Of a DNA stretch of 64,000 nucleotides, positions 44,601 to 59,600 are shown piece after piece; position 1 is the stretch's first letter, and each line of letters opens with the position of its first letter. The DNA comes from Gordius sp. MW1. Taxonomy: Eukaryota > Nematomorpha > Gordioida > Gordea > Gordiidae. A model generated the notes under the pieces. The model was given only the letters and a program-made list of their open reading frames with translations, searched no databases and had not been told where the DNA came from. The translations under genes and the position numbers were made by a program. The stretch covers positions 5,456,001 to 5,520,000 of the forward strand of contig OZ038527.1 in NCBI GenBank assembly GCA_964036665.1, given 5' to 3'.

Positions 44601-47600
44601 TAATGCTGGCTACGCCCATGTATTACATAGTTGCTATTTGCTAACTTACTTTGGATTTAGAGGTTTTAATAAATTTAGCAATGTCCACCGAAGGGCACGA
44701 GGTTGATAAAAAAAACTTATTTGCTTCATAAACATATTTTTCCGGATTTAAGGGCAGAGTATCTGTGCTGACAATATGTTTATAAAACGTTTTATTTCTA
44801 TAATAAATGTCCCCATTGTACTTCTTGTTCGTCTGTTCCTTTAATAAAAGTTAGTAGTATATGGTGGTTATTATATTTACAGACCTCGAAAAGTTTTATT
44901 AATTTTTTTATTATATGTATTAATTATGATTGAATCAGGCTAAGCGTGTGTCTGTTGAAAACATTAACATATGCGCGACAAATTTCTCACCTTATAATAA
45001 CATAACAACACACTAAAATAAACGAGGACGCCATAGCCCTCTTACTTACTATGACAAATTCTAAGTTTCTCAAACTTTTAATCTAATTGTTGCACAAATA
45101 TGCCAAATGATTTAGTAAGTTCTGATTTCTGGTGTGTATTAAATGACAAAATATTATAAAAAGACTGGAATCAATTGCAATTCTACCAATAACAGCCATT
45201 AATAAGTGTTTTTTTTGGTTTCGCTCCTTAGTTTATGGGTAAAGTCTGATGTACTTCTTTAGACTAAAGTGTTAAGCTATAATGGGACGAGATGTTAGAA
45301 AATTAATTTGCCTGAAATTCTTTAATAAATATTATAGTAAGCTTATTTTCCTAGGGTACAATATATGGGCATGTTATGCTTGGTATTTGAGTGTAAAGTA
45401 TATTGAACTGAGGCAGGGACATTTCGACAATTTGTCACGTACCTCCTATGGAAGCATTTTGGCCGCCAGGCGACAATGAATTTAATTTTTTGGGCTAAAA
45501 GCATGTAATTTTTAGAATTTATTTCATTCTTATTTCATATTAAGTCCTTTACTAGAGTAGACGTGAGTGTCTATTGAAACTCTAATGTTTTCCCCAAAAT
45601 TCTAACCATTTGCCTTTTTGTTGTTTTGTTTTGACCCTAACCCGACCCTACAATTCTTAAAAATTAAGCTTATTTTAAACACCCATTTTAAACTATTGTT
45701 GAATTTAAAGCATGAAAAGTTGGGGCAAATATATGCATAAAATAAGTTCTCCCTCATTTGGCTATTAAGACAATTTTGCATCTATCACTTTTCATACACA
45801 TAGCGCCTAGGTTTTTTTAAAGCTTTGCATAGTAAATATACTTTACTCAAACAAAAACAATTTTTTGTTATTACTAACTTTAAGTCAATACACAACACAT
45901 TGTCATCTAAAATATGGGCCGAACAAAATATTTACGAATTAAACCTTAATTTATTAACATTTTCTACTATTTCAATGTGTTTGTTCGTGTGATTAAAAAT
46001 CTTTACCTCTAACCCTGTCCGATTCTAAATTATTTTATAGACACACGAATCGCGCCATTTAAAACGCGGGACATCACTCTTTTATTTGTTATCATGGGCT
46101 CAGCCAGAATTGGAATTAGAGGGGGGAGGCAATAATGATTTAGGAGGGGCAATATGATAATTTTGTAAAATTTTAGCCATAATTTCAATAAATTTCCAAG
46201 AATTTTTGAAAGTAGAGGGGGCAGCCGCTCCTTCCTGCCCCCCCCTCTTGGTTACGCCCATGGTCGTTATTAATTTATTATTAATCTAGTATTCAAGGCA
46301 ACAGGGGAGAAGGACCCGAGGCTTAACATGGTTATTTAAAGTGACATAAATTTTCAAGCTCCTTAGTTTTTAGCACTTAATAACTACTGCCTAGTAAGCT
46401 AAACTTTCGATAAGATCCCCTCCTCCTCAAGATTCCTAGGCTGTAAAACGTGGAACTGGGAAGGTAAGTGAGATTAAATCCCCATGTTTTATTTCAAGCG
46501 GAGATGCTGTGGTTTACGCAGGGAAAAAACAGCCTTAAATTGAAGGTTTTCCTTCACTTCGCCTTACTTAAGCCAACAAAACGCGATAGTGTTAATGTGG
46601 GGAACGTTGGTTTTGGTTGGTTTGTTAGATGCAAATGTTGGATTAATATAGGAGAACGGAGTTGGGTGTTGTTAGTGCGAGTTAAGGGTATATCTTAACG
46701 AGCCATGGAGCTTTAATTAATCGATTTTTAATTGCATTCAATCAATTTATCAATATTTATTACCCATCCCTCTCTCTCTTTCTTTCACTTGATCGATTGA
46801 TTTTGTAATGGTCAGTAGTACAGTATGAGTGGGGGGATGATCTGTTTATAAAAGACTACTAGAGGTCTGGGCTATTTTTAATCGCGTGAAATACGTCTTG
46901 CTTTTGTAAATTGCTTTGGTAAAAATGTCGATATTTTATAAATTCCTTGGCGTATTGATTGATTTTTTTTACGCCATTTTTTGCATTTTTAAAGGTTTAC
47001 TCATTAAGATATTAGACATGAATCTTTTTTATTATTAGTTTGGGCTGGCGGAACTGTTATATTTTTAAGCAAAGTAATCTTTCGTTCTGATCTCGATAAT
47101 TTTGCGAGTTTTAATAAGACACTTAGGTTTGGATAAGAAACTGTCTTAAATGCATAAAATCTTTACCGTTTTTTTGCGTTCAAAATATAATATTTAATTA
47201 ATACAACAGCAAATAGGCGCCTTCGGCAAATAAATGATTTGTAAAATCCGTAAAACATCAAATCTTTCAAAGACCAATTTTAAGGGCGTGCTTTGTCTCG
47301 TTTAAGTTCAGGGCTAGCGCACCAAAATATACTATTCATTTACTCTTACCCAGCTACAAATAAATGATCGCCTCTCCTTTAATTGTCCGTAGTTCCATAT
47401 GATGGGTATATGGGCGTAGCCAAGGGGGGGGGCAGGGAGGGGCGGCTGCCCCCCTCTAAATTTAAAATTCTTTAAAATTTATTGAAATTATGGCAAAAAT
47501 TAAAAAACAATGACATTTTTGCCCCTCCCTAAATCATGATTGCCTCCCTCTAATCCCTATGCTGGCTACGCCCATGGATGGGTAGGCCGTTAAATCTAAA

Positions 47601-50600
47601 AAAATCGTTTGTATTTTAAATATTTTTAAAATCATTTGAAAAGCATTGAATACGTGTAAGTTCGTGCGTGCACATTCTTCACATTTTTGGGGCTTAGACC
47701 GTCGGTGGCAACTTCTTTAAACACTTTAGCTCTCCAGGCGTTTTAGGATTCGGAAGTGAAAGAGGTCGTAGTGGCTCTATTTCCTCCCACGTTACATGTA
47801 ACTCGTGGGGTCTCTGAATACCCCAAATTTTTGATTAGCCTCGAGCTGTATGTCATAAATTTTATGAATATAGCTCTCTACCCTTATACGTGATTAATCC
47901 AATTCAATATGCACTTTATTAGACGACTTTAATCTAAATATATTACTTTACCGAGAGAAAACACTTGAAAAATATAATTGACTTGCAGTACAAAATTGTT
48001 AAAATGTGCACTTTGGCCCGTAAACAGAAGCAAATAAACGTGAAATGTTTGAGGAACTGATTTGTAATATGCTATAATTTTTCCGAAATATTGGAACCCC
48101 TTTCCTCCTCCTTGCTTCATTAATCCGATGAGACCATTAATAAAACCAACTTTCTCATAAAATGGATTAAACATATTTACTTCCTGCTGGGGCTTATTGT
48201 AAACTGCACGGCATTTTTAACAAAGTGCACGCTTACGATATTTTCACTGACTTTTTATTTATATTATAACTCGTCCCGCACGCAACAAAATATGACAAAC
48301 GTCAAAGAACTTCTTTGGCTTATACCCGCATTCCCCCTCTTCTGTTTACCTGCTGACTTCCTAAACCTTTATTGTACTCGTAACGCTCGCGTCGGATTCT
48401 TTTGCTAGTAGCGCCAGTCTACTCCGCCGCGCATAAATTAAGGCGATCGATGAAAAGTTTAATGTATAGCGTAGTGTTTGTGCAGTGTGGGGGGGGGGCG
48501 AGTTTTACAACACTAGCCCCGACCCGACCGGGAAATCATTAGCAATTTTTGCCTATTATTTGTAAAATCCATATATAGTAAATAGTATCGTAATATTAAT
48601 TTCGCGAAGCGAGAGTTTTCGAGAACTCCTTTTTATTTAATAGTAGCAATTACGAGTCGAACCCTGCTCTGCCAGCTTTTCAATTAAGACTCTCTCTACC
48701 GTGTTTTGGAATCATTTGTCGCGTATTGTGGTAAAAGCGGCTACTAAGACTAACGTTCTGGTCTGTTTTTCAAATTTCGACTAAGCCTAGTGGTCGACTA
48801 AGAAAAATAGACCAATAAATCTTCGGTCTGTTTATGTATAGGCGACTAAAATCAAAGGCCGACCAAACAAAACCCAGCTGTTTTTACAATACTATGTCGC
48901 GCAATATAATTCAACTTTGTGTGGTTTTGCAGAAATGTAGATATTTACATAAAGTTTTGGCATTTTGATATTAATGTATTTTGAACGAAGGACCTCAGTC
49001 TTGGGCCTTGCCTGACTACGATATTTTTGGCTTTTAAGTTGATATTTTTTAAACATTTGCGTTATATTTTGGTCTTGAACCAAAATATTAAAATTTTTGC
49101 GGAAGCTTATCTCATACATTGATGGTGTATGTTGTAATTTAATATGGTAAAATATTGGTTGTAATGTTGATCTTTGGGTCGACCAAATGTATCCATAAGG
49201 TTTTACCTTGTTATGACTAATAAATGTGATTTGGCGAAAGTGTGCTCCTTTGGACTATTTTAATTTGCCTTTTTATATTTTACCAATAATCAAAGGATAA
49301 AAGGCTAAAGGGAAGTAAGATTTAGTGTGGTAAGTAATCGTAATTAATTCAATTCAACCAAATTGTAATGACGGTTCAATTGCATTTGTAAGCCATCGGT
49401 TAATCTTGAGTGGGTTCAAAGCACCCACCAGGTCTGACTGACCAGGCCACTTCTATTTCAAAGGGTTTTCAAAAATATTACTTTATTAAATTATTTAAAT
49501 TTATTAGGGCGGTCTGTTAGGAGACCCGTGTATGCGGAAACACAAATTAAACTACTATTAGATTAATGCCGATTCTTCCAAATATAAAAACTTTTATCAT
49601 TATTATCAAGCTTATTTCTTGAAAGAGGCCTTAGATATTATATCCATAACCCCGCACCTTTATGTAGACAATTTTAAAATGGTAATTTTTTGCAACTCAA
49701 AAAACATTTTTTCTCAATAAACATAATATAAGTGAATAAACTTTAGATTAAATCTATTATTTATTACTGGTGTACTAATATTTTTATCATCCCACCTTTG
49801 CCCATGTTATGTTATGGGGATATCGATTATTTTATTTACCTACCCTATCATAGGTGATATCTTTTTGGCCGGGATCAATTACCTATATCGCTTGAAGGGA
49901 GCAAACCTTACGCCCGCGCTCATCCTGAAAACGGGCCCCAAAGAGAGCGCCGATCAATGCTACTTATCGGCTTCAGAAGCCACGCCCGATAGCGTAGTTT
50001 TCGACGCCTTAGCGTCAGGATCTTTTCCCTCACCCCCCACAATCTTGAGTGGCGGGGGTGGTAACGCCTGTCTAGGACACACCCTCCACATGGAACCGTA
50101 CGTCAATCAAGCCCTGCTCTACGACCCCGCTCGCGACATTCTCATCGATTGTCAAACCCTGTTTCGGGGTGCCTGTCTGCTCCGCGACCCTCACACCCTC
50201 TCGTCTCGTCGGGTGCCCGTTGCCTCACCCACCACCGACCTCGCCCTTTACCCCACAACCCTGTTTACGGGTAAAGTACCTGCCCTACCCTCTCCTTGTC
50301 TCGCCCTTCTAACCTCGCCACCCATCAACTCTTCAACCCTCACCCCTCAAAACCTGATGTTGGTAAGCGCGGGTGCGCCCTTGTTCCGGGGTTATTACCT
50401 CGCCCTATACGCCCTGGACCCGCCCTCCTCCATTTTCAACCTTCGAACCCGCGCCCTTCACGGTCTGAGCGCGCTGGGGTTTATGAAGGAAGCGCGTCGC
50501 GCTGTACACGCTTATACCTACGACGCTCCCGAGTACGTTTACGTCGTCCTTAAGCGCAAAATCAAGACTTCCTCATCCCACTCGGCTTCACCAGCCTCAC

Positions 50601-53600
50601 CCCTCAAGGCGGCGGAGGGGCTGCTGGGGGAGGGTGAGGGTGAAGAGGAAAGCATATTGGCACGCGCTTGCTTAGCGCACCCCTCCCTCAAATCCTACTC
50701 CGAATTAGGGTTGGGGTGCGGCGCCGGCCCGAGAGCGTTACTCACTAGCGCTCGGGTGACGCTCGCGGGCAGTAAAATGGGTGGTGGGGGTAGGATACTT
50801 TTGGCCGCCTTTACCCTCTCCGGCACCCCCCGAGACCGACACGCCCTCTGCATTTACCGCTTGAACGACATTCACGCCGCCTTCGATGCCCTGCATTCGG
50901 TAAAGCAATTTTGCTCTTTTTAGATTTCAATTTATTATTTTTTAAATATGGTTTGCCCGAAAATTTAAATGAAATCGTATCAAAAATCGGTTTGATCCTT
51001 TGTAAATATATTTTCCATGTGTGTAGCTAGGGGGGGGGGGCAGGGAGGGGCGGCTGCCCCCCTTTAAACCCAAAATTTTATAAAAATTATGGCAGCAATT
51101 TCAAAAATGATCATTTTGCCCCTCCCTGAATCATTATTGCCCCCTTCTAATCCCAATAACATTTAAACTGCCCTCGAATTTCTGAATTATAAAATATTTT
51201 TATGGATCAGCATGAACTTAGGTAGGATCGACCTTGTTTCTAAATCGTGAAATATATACATAATTTTTACGATTTTGGTTAGTGACTAATTTTCCCTCCT
51301 TACCTAAATCCAATCTCTTTGTCCGTAAGTCCTTCTTTAAAACCAAACCGGACTTAGCATTGTTCCGATTTTCTACCCTTAAATTTTGAATGGACGGCTG
51401 GAGAAATTCACGCTTAATAATAATTACTATTAAAACCTTCGTGGTCATAATTATAATTTAGATTTTTTGTTTTAAAAATACTTAAAGGGCCCCGAAAAAT
51501 TAATGAATACTGTCGCAAACTTCAATTTTAGTTGTCATCACCATGGGCGTAGCCAGCAGCATTGGGATTAGAGGAGGGCAATAATAATTTAAGGAGGGGC
51601 AAAACGATCATTTTTTATAATTTTAGCCATAATTTTATTAAATTTCTACAAATTTTTGGATTTAGAGGGGGCAGCCGCCCCTCCCTGCCCCCCCCCCAGG
51701 CTACGGCCATGTTCACCACATTTGCGAGATTAGTTTTATTAATAAACTATCTCGGATGTTACGTTAACAAATTAAATGGTGCCTTTTTAAGTAATTATAA
51801 ATGAAAGTTAATTCCATTTAAGCATCAACCCTAATTTTGTCTTGCCTTACATTTACAGTTGGCTACTGACATTTTTGTTTATGAAATAATGTAATCGGTG
51901 AACGCTAAATTAACTAAGAGCAGTAAACCGATTGACAAGTTTGCCAGGACTGTTATTTTCTTTTATTCCCCCCATAGCTGACACAAATCTCGTCGAGGCT
52001 TCAATTAGCTCCGCTTCGTTTGGCTTCCCTATTATCTCTAATCTCTCTGGAATAACGGGGGAATGATAAGATTTAACCGGCGTGGGCTCTTTGCTAAATT
52101 AAAATACTTCATTTTTTATCGAATGACATGGGTTTTCACACATAAAAATATTAGTTAATTTCTATTAATTATAACGTGTTTTTAGACATTTTAAGATTTT
52201 TTACAAAACCTCATGATAGGGTCAGATTAGGGAATTAATTGGAACTTATTTTTGGATAAATAAAATTTTTACTGCTCCACAACTTAAATTATGGTCGGGT
52301 GCGAAAAATATTTTGCCTCTAGCTGTGTAAATAATCCTTTGCACTGTTTTTCCCATTTAACAATACACGAGGTGACCATTTTGGATAATATTTATAGCAA
52401 GTTTGAAAAGAATTTCCTTTAGTGTTAATACAGATCTGAACTTATGTAAATCAATAGTCCGCCCGAGGCACAGAGTCAAATCATTGCATTTCATTAATAA
52501 AATTTTCACTATTGGAATTGTTTTAATTACATGAAAGGGGAAAAGTTACGTGCACGATGCCTGTCTTTCAACCGGTTTCATAACTGAAAACGCCGAAAAC
52601 GATCCTAAAATAACGGCCAGCCCCGTAATAACTTTCGACGCGGACCAAGGCCCCATCACTGCCATAAATAGCGATGTGGTGGAAGAACATACCATAGCCT
52701 TCCTGGGCACCGGGGACGGACGGATTATCAAAGTAAATGCCAAAATTGCTTAAACTTGTTCAAAAAAACTTTGAGAAATTTGGGAATTTTAGGTAAAATG
52801 TTCTGTAAAACAGCAATATCTATATACATTATGAAATATCAATAGACAGATTATCAAAGTAAACCCGAAAAGGGCCCAGAACCCGTAAAAAAAATGCTGA
52901 GAAATTCGTAGCTTTTTTAAAAACTTTAAACCAAAAATTGTATGTTAAAAAGCAATATTATATATGAAATATCAATAACAATTTTGACTATTAAGAGTTT
53001 ACATTGCGACTACTCTTATTTATGCTTGCTCTCTAAAAACACTTTTTATACTTATTGATTTAGAGACGAGTGGGGGGTTGAAAATGTATTTTGTTTAATA
53101 TAAATTCATTTTCTGGAGGTTTTTTTTAAGATTTATGCTTAGTCGTTGAATGAGTGCAAAATTAGTATTCCACTGTTGTCTAGGCTTCGATCCTTCGTGT
53201 AAATGTGTCGATCGTTGTTTTTTAATCCCTAAAAACTCTAATAATGGATGTTTGTGATTGTGATTACTTTTTAGATTAGAAAGCTTTATGAAACATGAAC
53301 TATTAAATGTTTACTAAAAGTTTTTTATATATCTTATGTAATATAATTTCTTTGACACTCAATTTTTGAGGACTTAACAGGGATGGATTTGAAGAAGTAA
53401 TATTAAAATTCAGAGATATATTATCATACCTATAATACAAAGCTTTCGACTTACGGGATAATATGTAATCTATAATATAATTATATATTATTTTAAGCTT
53501 ATTTGAATTTTCATTTTTTTGTATTTTACTTGTTAAAAAGTGTTTAATCTTATAAGTGATTAGGCTTAACAGTGGTTGTTATAAATTGTATGATCATAAT

Positions 53601-56600
53601 TTGGCTTTTTAAATAAAGCGTTACTCAGTTTAAATTGGCATAAATTTTTTAGAAGAAGAATCTTGTTTTTTCTCCCATTTTACAATCACATATAGAAGTT
53701 CTTTCTAGGATATTAACCAACTTTCCTGCAGTTCAAAGACTCTTAAATATTGAATTTTATATGTATTTTTATGCTCGTGCCACATTCTAGGTGCTGATTA
53801 ATTCGTTTACCTCCGCCTCAGTTTACGCCGAAGTTAAAGTAGCCCGGGGCTACGGTATATTGCCCGAACTCGAATTCGGACCAGATCGTTCTTTCATTTA
53901 CGGCCTGACGCAACAGAAGGCAAATAAACCCTTTAATTTTCATTAGATTATATGGTGAATTCAAACAGAAGGGCATATTGAGAATTTAGACATTTTTTTT
54001 CTTTTTATGAGGGTGGGCAAGGTAGAACTAAAATTATTAGCCATAGTGGATTTTGCATTTAGCTATGAGTCCAAGCATAGGCGTAGCCATGAAGGGGGGG
54101 GGGCCAGGAGGGGCGGCTGCCCTCCTCTAAATCCAAAAATTGGTTAAAATTTATTAAGCTTATGGCTAAAATTTTAAAAAATGTTCATTTTGCCCCTCTC
54201 TAATCATTATTGCTCCCCTCTAATTCCAATGCTGGCAGCGGTCATGATTCCAAGCATTAAATATGTATCCTATCTTTATCGAAATTATACCTTTTGGCTA
54301 TCTTGTAAACAAATTTGCCTTTTTAAAAGTACATTTTATTTTAAATTTGACCAGGGGGTTAATTTACTAAATGAATCATGGTGGAGGCCTAACCTACGTG
54401 ACATGGACAACTATCCATGGGTTGGAATGTAAAAGATATAAGAACATTAAAATTAATTATAGTTTTAGTCTTTTCCCCGGGATTTTTATTATCTATGAAA
54501 TTTATAAACATGGTCATGGACCCAGCCGGGGGGGGGGGGGGGAGGGGACGTAGAGAGCAGCTGACCCATAAATTCAAATATTTTCATATTTTAACGAAAT
54601 TATGTTTTAAACTCTAAAAATCACCATTTTACTCCTGCTGGACTTATTTAGGGAATATAATTTTAAATCGTTTAGTAGCTTTTTAAATTCACTTTAACGC
54701 TTTCTATAAAGTTTTAAATTATAATTCGGCAGGTAGGATCCATTTTTTTTGTAAAACATTTTTGCTCCGAAGCAACTTTTGTACCACATAAGAAAGTGAA
54801 TAAGAAAGTGAATAAAAAAGCACTGTGAGGTTTTACACATCACGATAGCTTAAAATTCCAAGTTGTGTAAAAACTTATTAAAAACTAGACTGGAACTGAT
54901 AAAATATATTCCAAAAACATGGTTAAATCCCCCATTTTTTATCGCTTCTACCGGATGAATCATTAAAAACCATCTTGAGATAAAGACGTCTCACGTCTCA
55001 GTACTACCGTGTGTACCTTATAAAGCTTCGGTGGCGCTCTCTTTTTATCACAAATCATAATTACGGATGGGCCAGCAGCTTTTTATGAGCTTTGGCGCGC
55101 TGGTAAAGTACACATTTCGCATCCGCTTTAACTCATGTGTCCTACCATCTAAAAATGATAGAAATCTCCTTGAATAATGTACATGGGCGTAGCCTGGGGG
55201 GGGGGGGGACAGGGAAGGGCGGTTGCCCCCCCCAGTCAAAATTCAAAAATTTATTAAAATTATGGCTAAAATTGCAAAAAATGATCATTTTGCCCCTCAC
55301 TTAATTATTATTGCTCCCCCCCTCTAATCCCAATGCTGGCTACGCCCATGTCGACGTGGATTAAATTGCTTGGCGTCGTCTTCTTTTGATCTTTTATTTT
55401 TCACTTTAAGCGTGTTTTCCAAAATTTTTATATACGATTTTGTTTCTGAAATGTTGGCAAATAATTTTTTTTCAACTCTACCCCTCATTTTAAATTATTG
55501 CGACGCCTTTGTTATAAGTGCGGGCAAATATACGTGATTTACCTCAAGAGGAACATATTTAATTTACAACTCTGGAATTCATTTAAAAAATACGATCTAA
55601 ATCGATTTTTGACGAAAATTCTGTCAGAATTCTTTAATTTTGGGCTTTGCAAAAAATGTGTTCGACAACTTAGACTTTTTTAAACCCAACTTAGGCGTTT
55701 CATACCAATCCCTTTAAGTTTGTATACACTTTCTTAACACGCAACTAGTGTAAAAACGGCTGGGTTTTGTTTGGTCTACCTTTTAGTCGACTAAACATAA
55801 TTAAACCAAATGATTTAGGGTCTGCTTTTCTTAGTCGACCTCTAGACTTAGTCGAAATCATAAAAATCGACCAAAGTCGGCCGTTAGTCCTAGTTGAATC
55901 ACCGGGCGACCAAACAGAACCCAGCCGGTCTACAACTCTACACGACACGCAACTTAGTTTAATGTTCGGGAGCCCAAAAATGAATCGCTACCGAATGGTA
56001 TTACAAAATTTCCGGAGGAACCGTTTGCAACCCTCCGTCGCCTAGAATAAATTTTTCCTTCTTTTATACACGGTAGTTAAGTTAATGAGTAATTAAACCA
56101 ACGATATGTGTAACGCTAACACCTACGTGCAAAGCAGCGCAATCACATAGATTGACTCACGTAAAAGTCCATAAAATTCCTCAATCTCACATTCCACCAC
56201 CGCTTAGGCAGCTCCACTTTTGTGTACTTAGTTTTAATAGGTATTTTAACGTGAAATGGTGGCTGGCGTAGCCGGGGGAGACCGATACGCTATTGCCTCT
56301 TCTTTAATTTGACAAAATTCGTTGTCTGAAATAATAACCAAACATAGTGCACCCTCCACCTCTAAAACAAATCCTGGCTACGCCGAAGTTCGTATAGTTT
56401 TAAAGTCTAAATTTGTAATTGTAAGTAGAGGAAATTGATTCACTAGACAATGATTGCTCATCCTTTAATAATTGCTGGCACGTTGTTTAAAAGAATCTCA
56501 CTTAAAATGACATTTACTCCCTTTTGTCCTGGGACGTACACTAATTTGAGTCTAGATTGAGTTGTGGGCTTTAGTAAATATAGTTGAGATTTGGGTTACT

Positions 56601-59600
56601 ATAGTACAAACAACTTTTCCAAATCTTGTTTTAATACCGCTTCCAGTGGCGTAGCCAGAGGGGGGGTAACGGCAAATTCCCCCCCCCCCCCCGAAAAAAA
56701 TATCTAATGTTTATTTTGTTTTTTTATGTTGAAATAATAATGTTACAACAAAAATATAAATTCCCCCCCCCGGGAGAAAATCCTGGCTACGCGCCTGACC
56801 GCTTCGATCCCATTTTACTGAAGAAGACCTCTATGGTATAATGTTCTTTGTGAAAAGCTTGAGATTTGGGTAACTAATACAAACAACTTTTCCAAATCTT
56901 GTTTTAATACCGCTTCGATCCCATTTTACTCAAGAATACCTCTATGGTATAATGGCTTTTGTGAAAATCCTTCAAATCCTATACATTACCTAGGTACACA
57001 CGCTATAATGGATGGTCATTAATTTCTTTTGTCGGCAACATTTTCTCGTCCTTATCATAGGAGGTTATGCAGTTTTTGTTATCAATTTTTAAAACTCTTA
57101 GTCTGGCACTGCTCCTTAACTATACGAGTTTGGATGAGTATAACCATGTTTTGCCCATTAAATTGTCTCAATGCTTTGAAAAATTTAATTTGCTATTTTC
57201 GGCTTAAGTATTTGTTACCTCAAAATGTGCATTAGATTATTACAAATACCCTTGAACTTTTACAGTAATAATTAAAAGTAAAATTTTAAAGAACAATATT
57301 TGATTTAATTATTATTAATTAATATAATCTTAGCTAAACATTTGTTTGGAATTATGTGGTTGATAATATAGGTTAAATATATTGTCATTCTAGGTTTTTA
57401 AAATGCGGGTACACACGTGTGAAGTTTACAAGGACTGCAAATCTTGCCTCTCCTCCAAAGACGTCTATTGCGGATGGTGCAATTACGATAACAAGTAATT
57501 TTGCGGGCCTTATTATTTTTGACTATCGTTAATCGACCACCAAAACACCTAGAATGATCAACTTTATTTAGGACTAAATCTTTCGGCCTTTAAGGACTTT
57601 TAATTTTTACCGGAAAATTTAAGATTTTTTTGATATTATATATATAAGCCTTACATATACATCGTTTATATTTCATCTGTTCTTTCCCAAGCACAACATA
57701 TCTAATCACGAGGGACTGTGTCATAACATAACTCATAAGCCTTCTCCAAGTCGATAAAGACCATTTTAGATTTCTTTTCTTTTCCTCATATTTATCCATA
57801 AACTAAGCTTAGTCAACAGCTCGGCCCAGAATTTTGTTTATCTTTAAAGCAATTTTGGTTAATTGTAATTGCCCGATTCTGAATCAATTAGCAACCCTAG
57901 GGACGACAGAGATCAAAATATTTAGACAGACCCTGGATAGATTATAAAAATTTAAACTGAGTTAAGACGGATTAAAAATGTTTTGAGAGTTTAATATTTA
58001 TTTTATTCCAAACGCGATTATCAAGGTGTAAAACTAGGGCTGATTGTGAGGCATCCTACGACCATACGAAAGGGCCTTCCACTTACTTGAACACGGGTGG
58101 AACGCAGGAAAACTTTGAATCTTGGGTTTCCTACGATACTGGTCAATGTAGCATAATAACTTGGCTCAACCCCTCCGAAATTCAAATAACCACGCTTAGA
58201 AACGTAAATAAAACCCACAAATTTATGCTTATTGTGTCGATATTACCTCAAAATAATTGGATATGTCCATCAATAAAATTTTATCGAATAATAGAATCTT
58301 TTTCTACTTAAAAGATGAGGTTAAGGCTTTTACAATTATTTAAAGAAGGACATCGCGATTCAATTTCTAATGTACTCACTCTTTATTTCAAACATTATAT
58401 AGATTCGCTTAGTTATAAACTACTTGCCCTCCGGCCTCAGCACAGTGTTGGCCCCATCGACCGAATATGCTTGCGTTTTTACTGCTTTCGGGTCTAGTGT
58501 GGAAACCCGAGCCAAACGTATTTCACTACCACAAGGTGTTAGGCGAGGCGAGGCCTTGGGTTGTCGTAGCCCTGACTTATCTCAACTATCATCGATCCCT
58601 TACGGGAAAAGTAGAGATTTTTTAGATTTTTTACTTCCATCGATTTTAATCATAGGCGCAATAAAATATACTAAAGTTGTTGGAGGGTCCATATTAACCT
58701 CGTGCTTTGACCTAAATTTCGAGATTTTTAGGAAAATTTGAAAAATAACGTACTTTTTTGGAAGGTTGAAATTTGAATGCATTACATTTAAACTTTTTGA
58801 CACATTAATGTAACAAATTGGCAGAGCTAAAGCGGAGCCCATTAAAATGAGACTTTAGATTCCCTACGATATAGAAAATTTGTGTTTTACACAAGGCATT
58901 TCGTTAAGCTTTATGCATTATTTTCGTAATTTTCTTCACTGTTTATAATAAAATCATTGAATCGTTTAACGAAAATTTCCCTTTCCATTATAGTGGGCAA
59001 TATCTTAACGTTACTCTTCTTGCTTCCTTTCTCAGATTCCTACTCAGCCATTTTATCGGTAAAAAAATTGGGTGGCCCGGAATTTACGTACACAAACTTT
59101 ACGGTGTACGATTGCAACTCTTACCGTTCCTGCGTTGAATGTACGTCCAGTCCTTATCAGTGTCACTGGTGCGTCAAAAATAACATGTGCACTCCCGACG
59201 TCGATCAAGATTGTCGAGGGGATTACCTAATCAACGGCCTCAAAGTTAGTTGAGAATTCTCACTGTTTTTGCTCCAAGCATTTTTGTTTAAGTAATAAAA
59301 AACAATTTTTTTATATAACTAACTTATCGTTTTGAATCGAAATTATTAAGATATTGAAGGATGTTTATATCTCAAAGGATTTAAACACTTTGCGTTGACT
59401 TTTTATTTGGATTGAAGACTTCTTAGTCTTTACTTCATTTAAAACGAGCTCTGTCAAATTAATAACTATATCGTGAGAAAATCTTGGATCAGACTTGTAA
59501 TGACGTATATGTATAATTTTATGGAGCCCGGTTTGAGCTTAACATTATGGAGCTTCTTTGTCATTATAGTCCTACAAACGTTTTTAAAAACCTTATATAC

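Noticed and set aside
49814..49853. ATG at 49814 as plexin start
   Set aside because: It lies before a clear acceptor (CCTATCATAG) and yields no signal peptide; exon 1 at 41565 supplies start and signal in phase.
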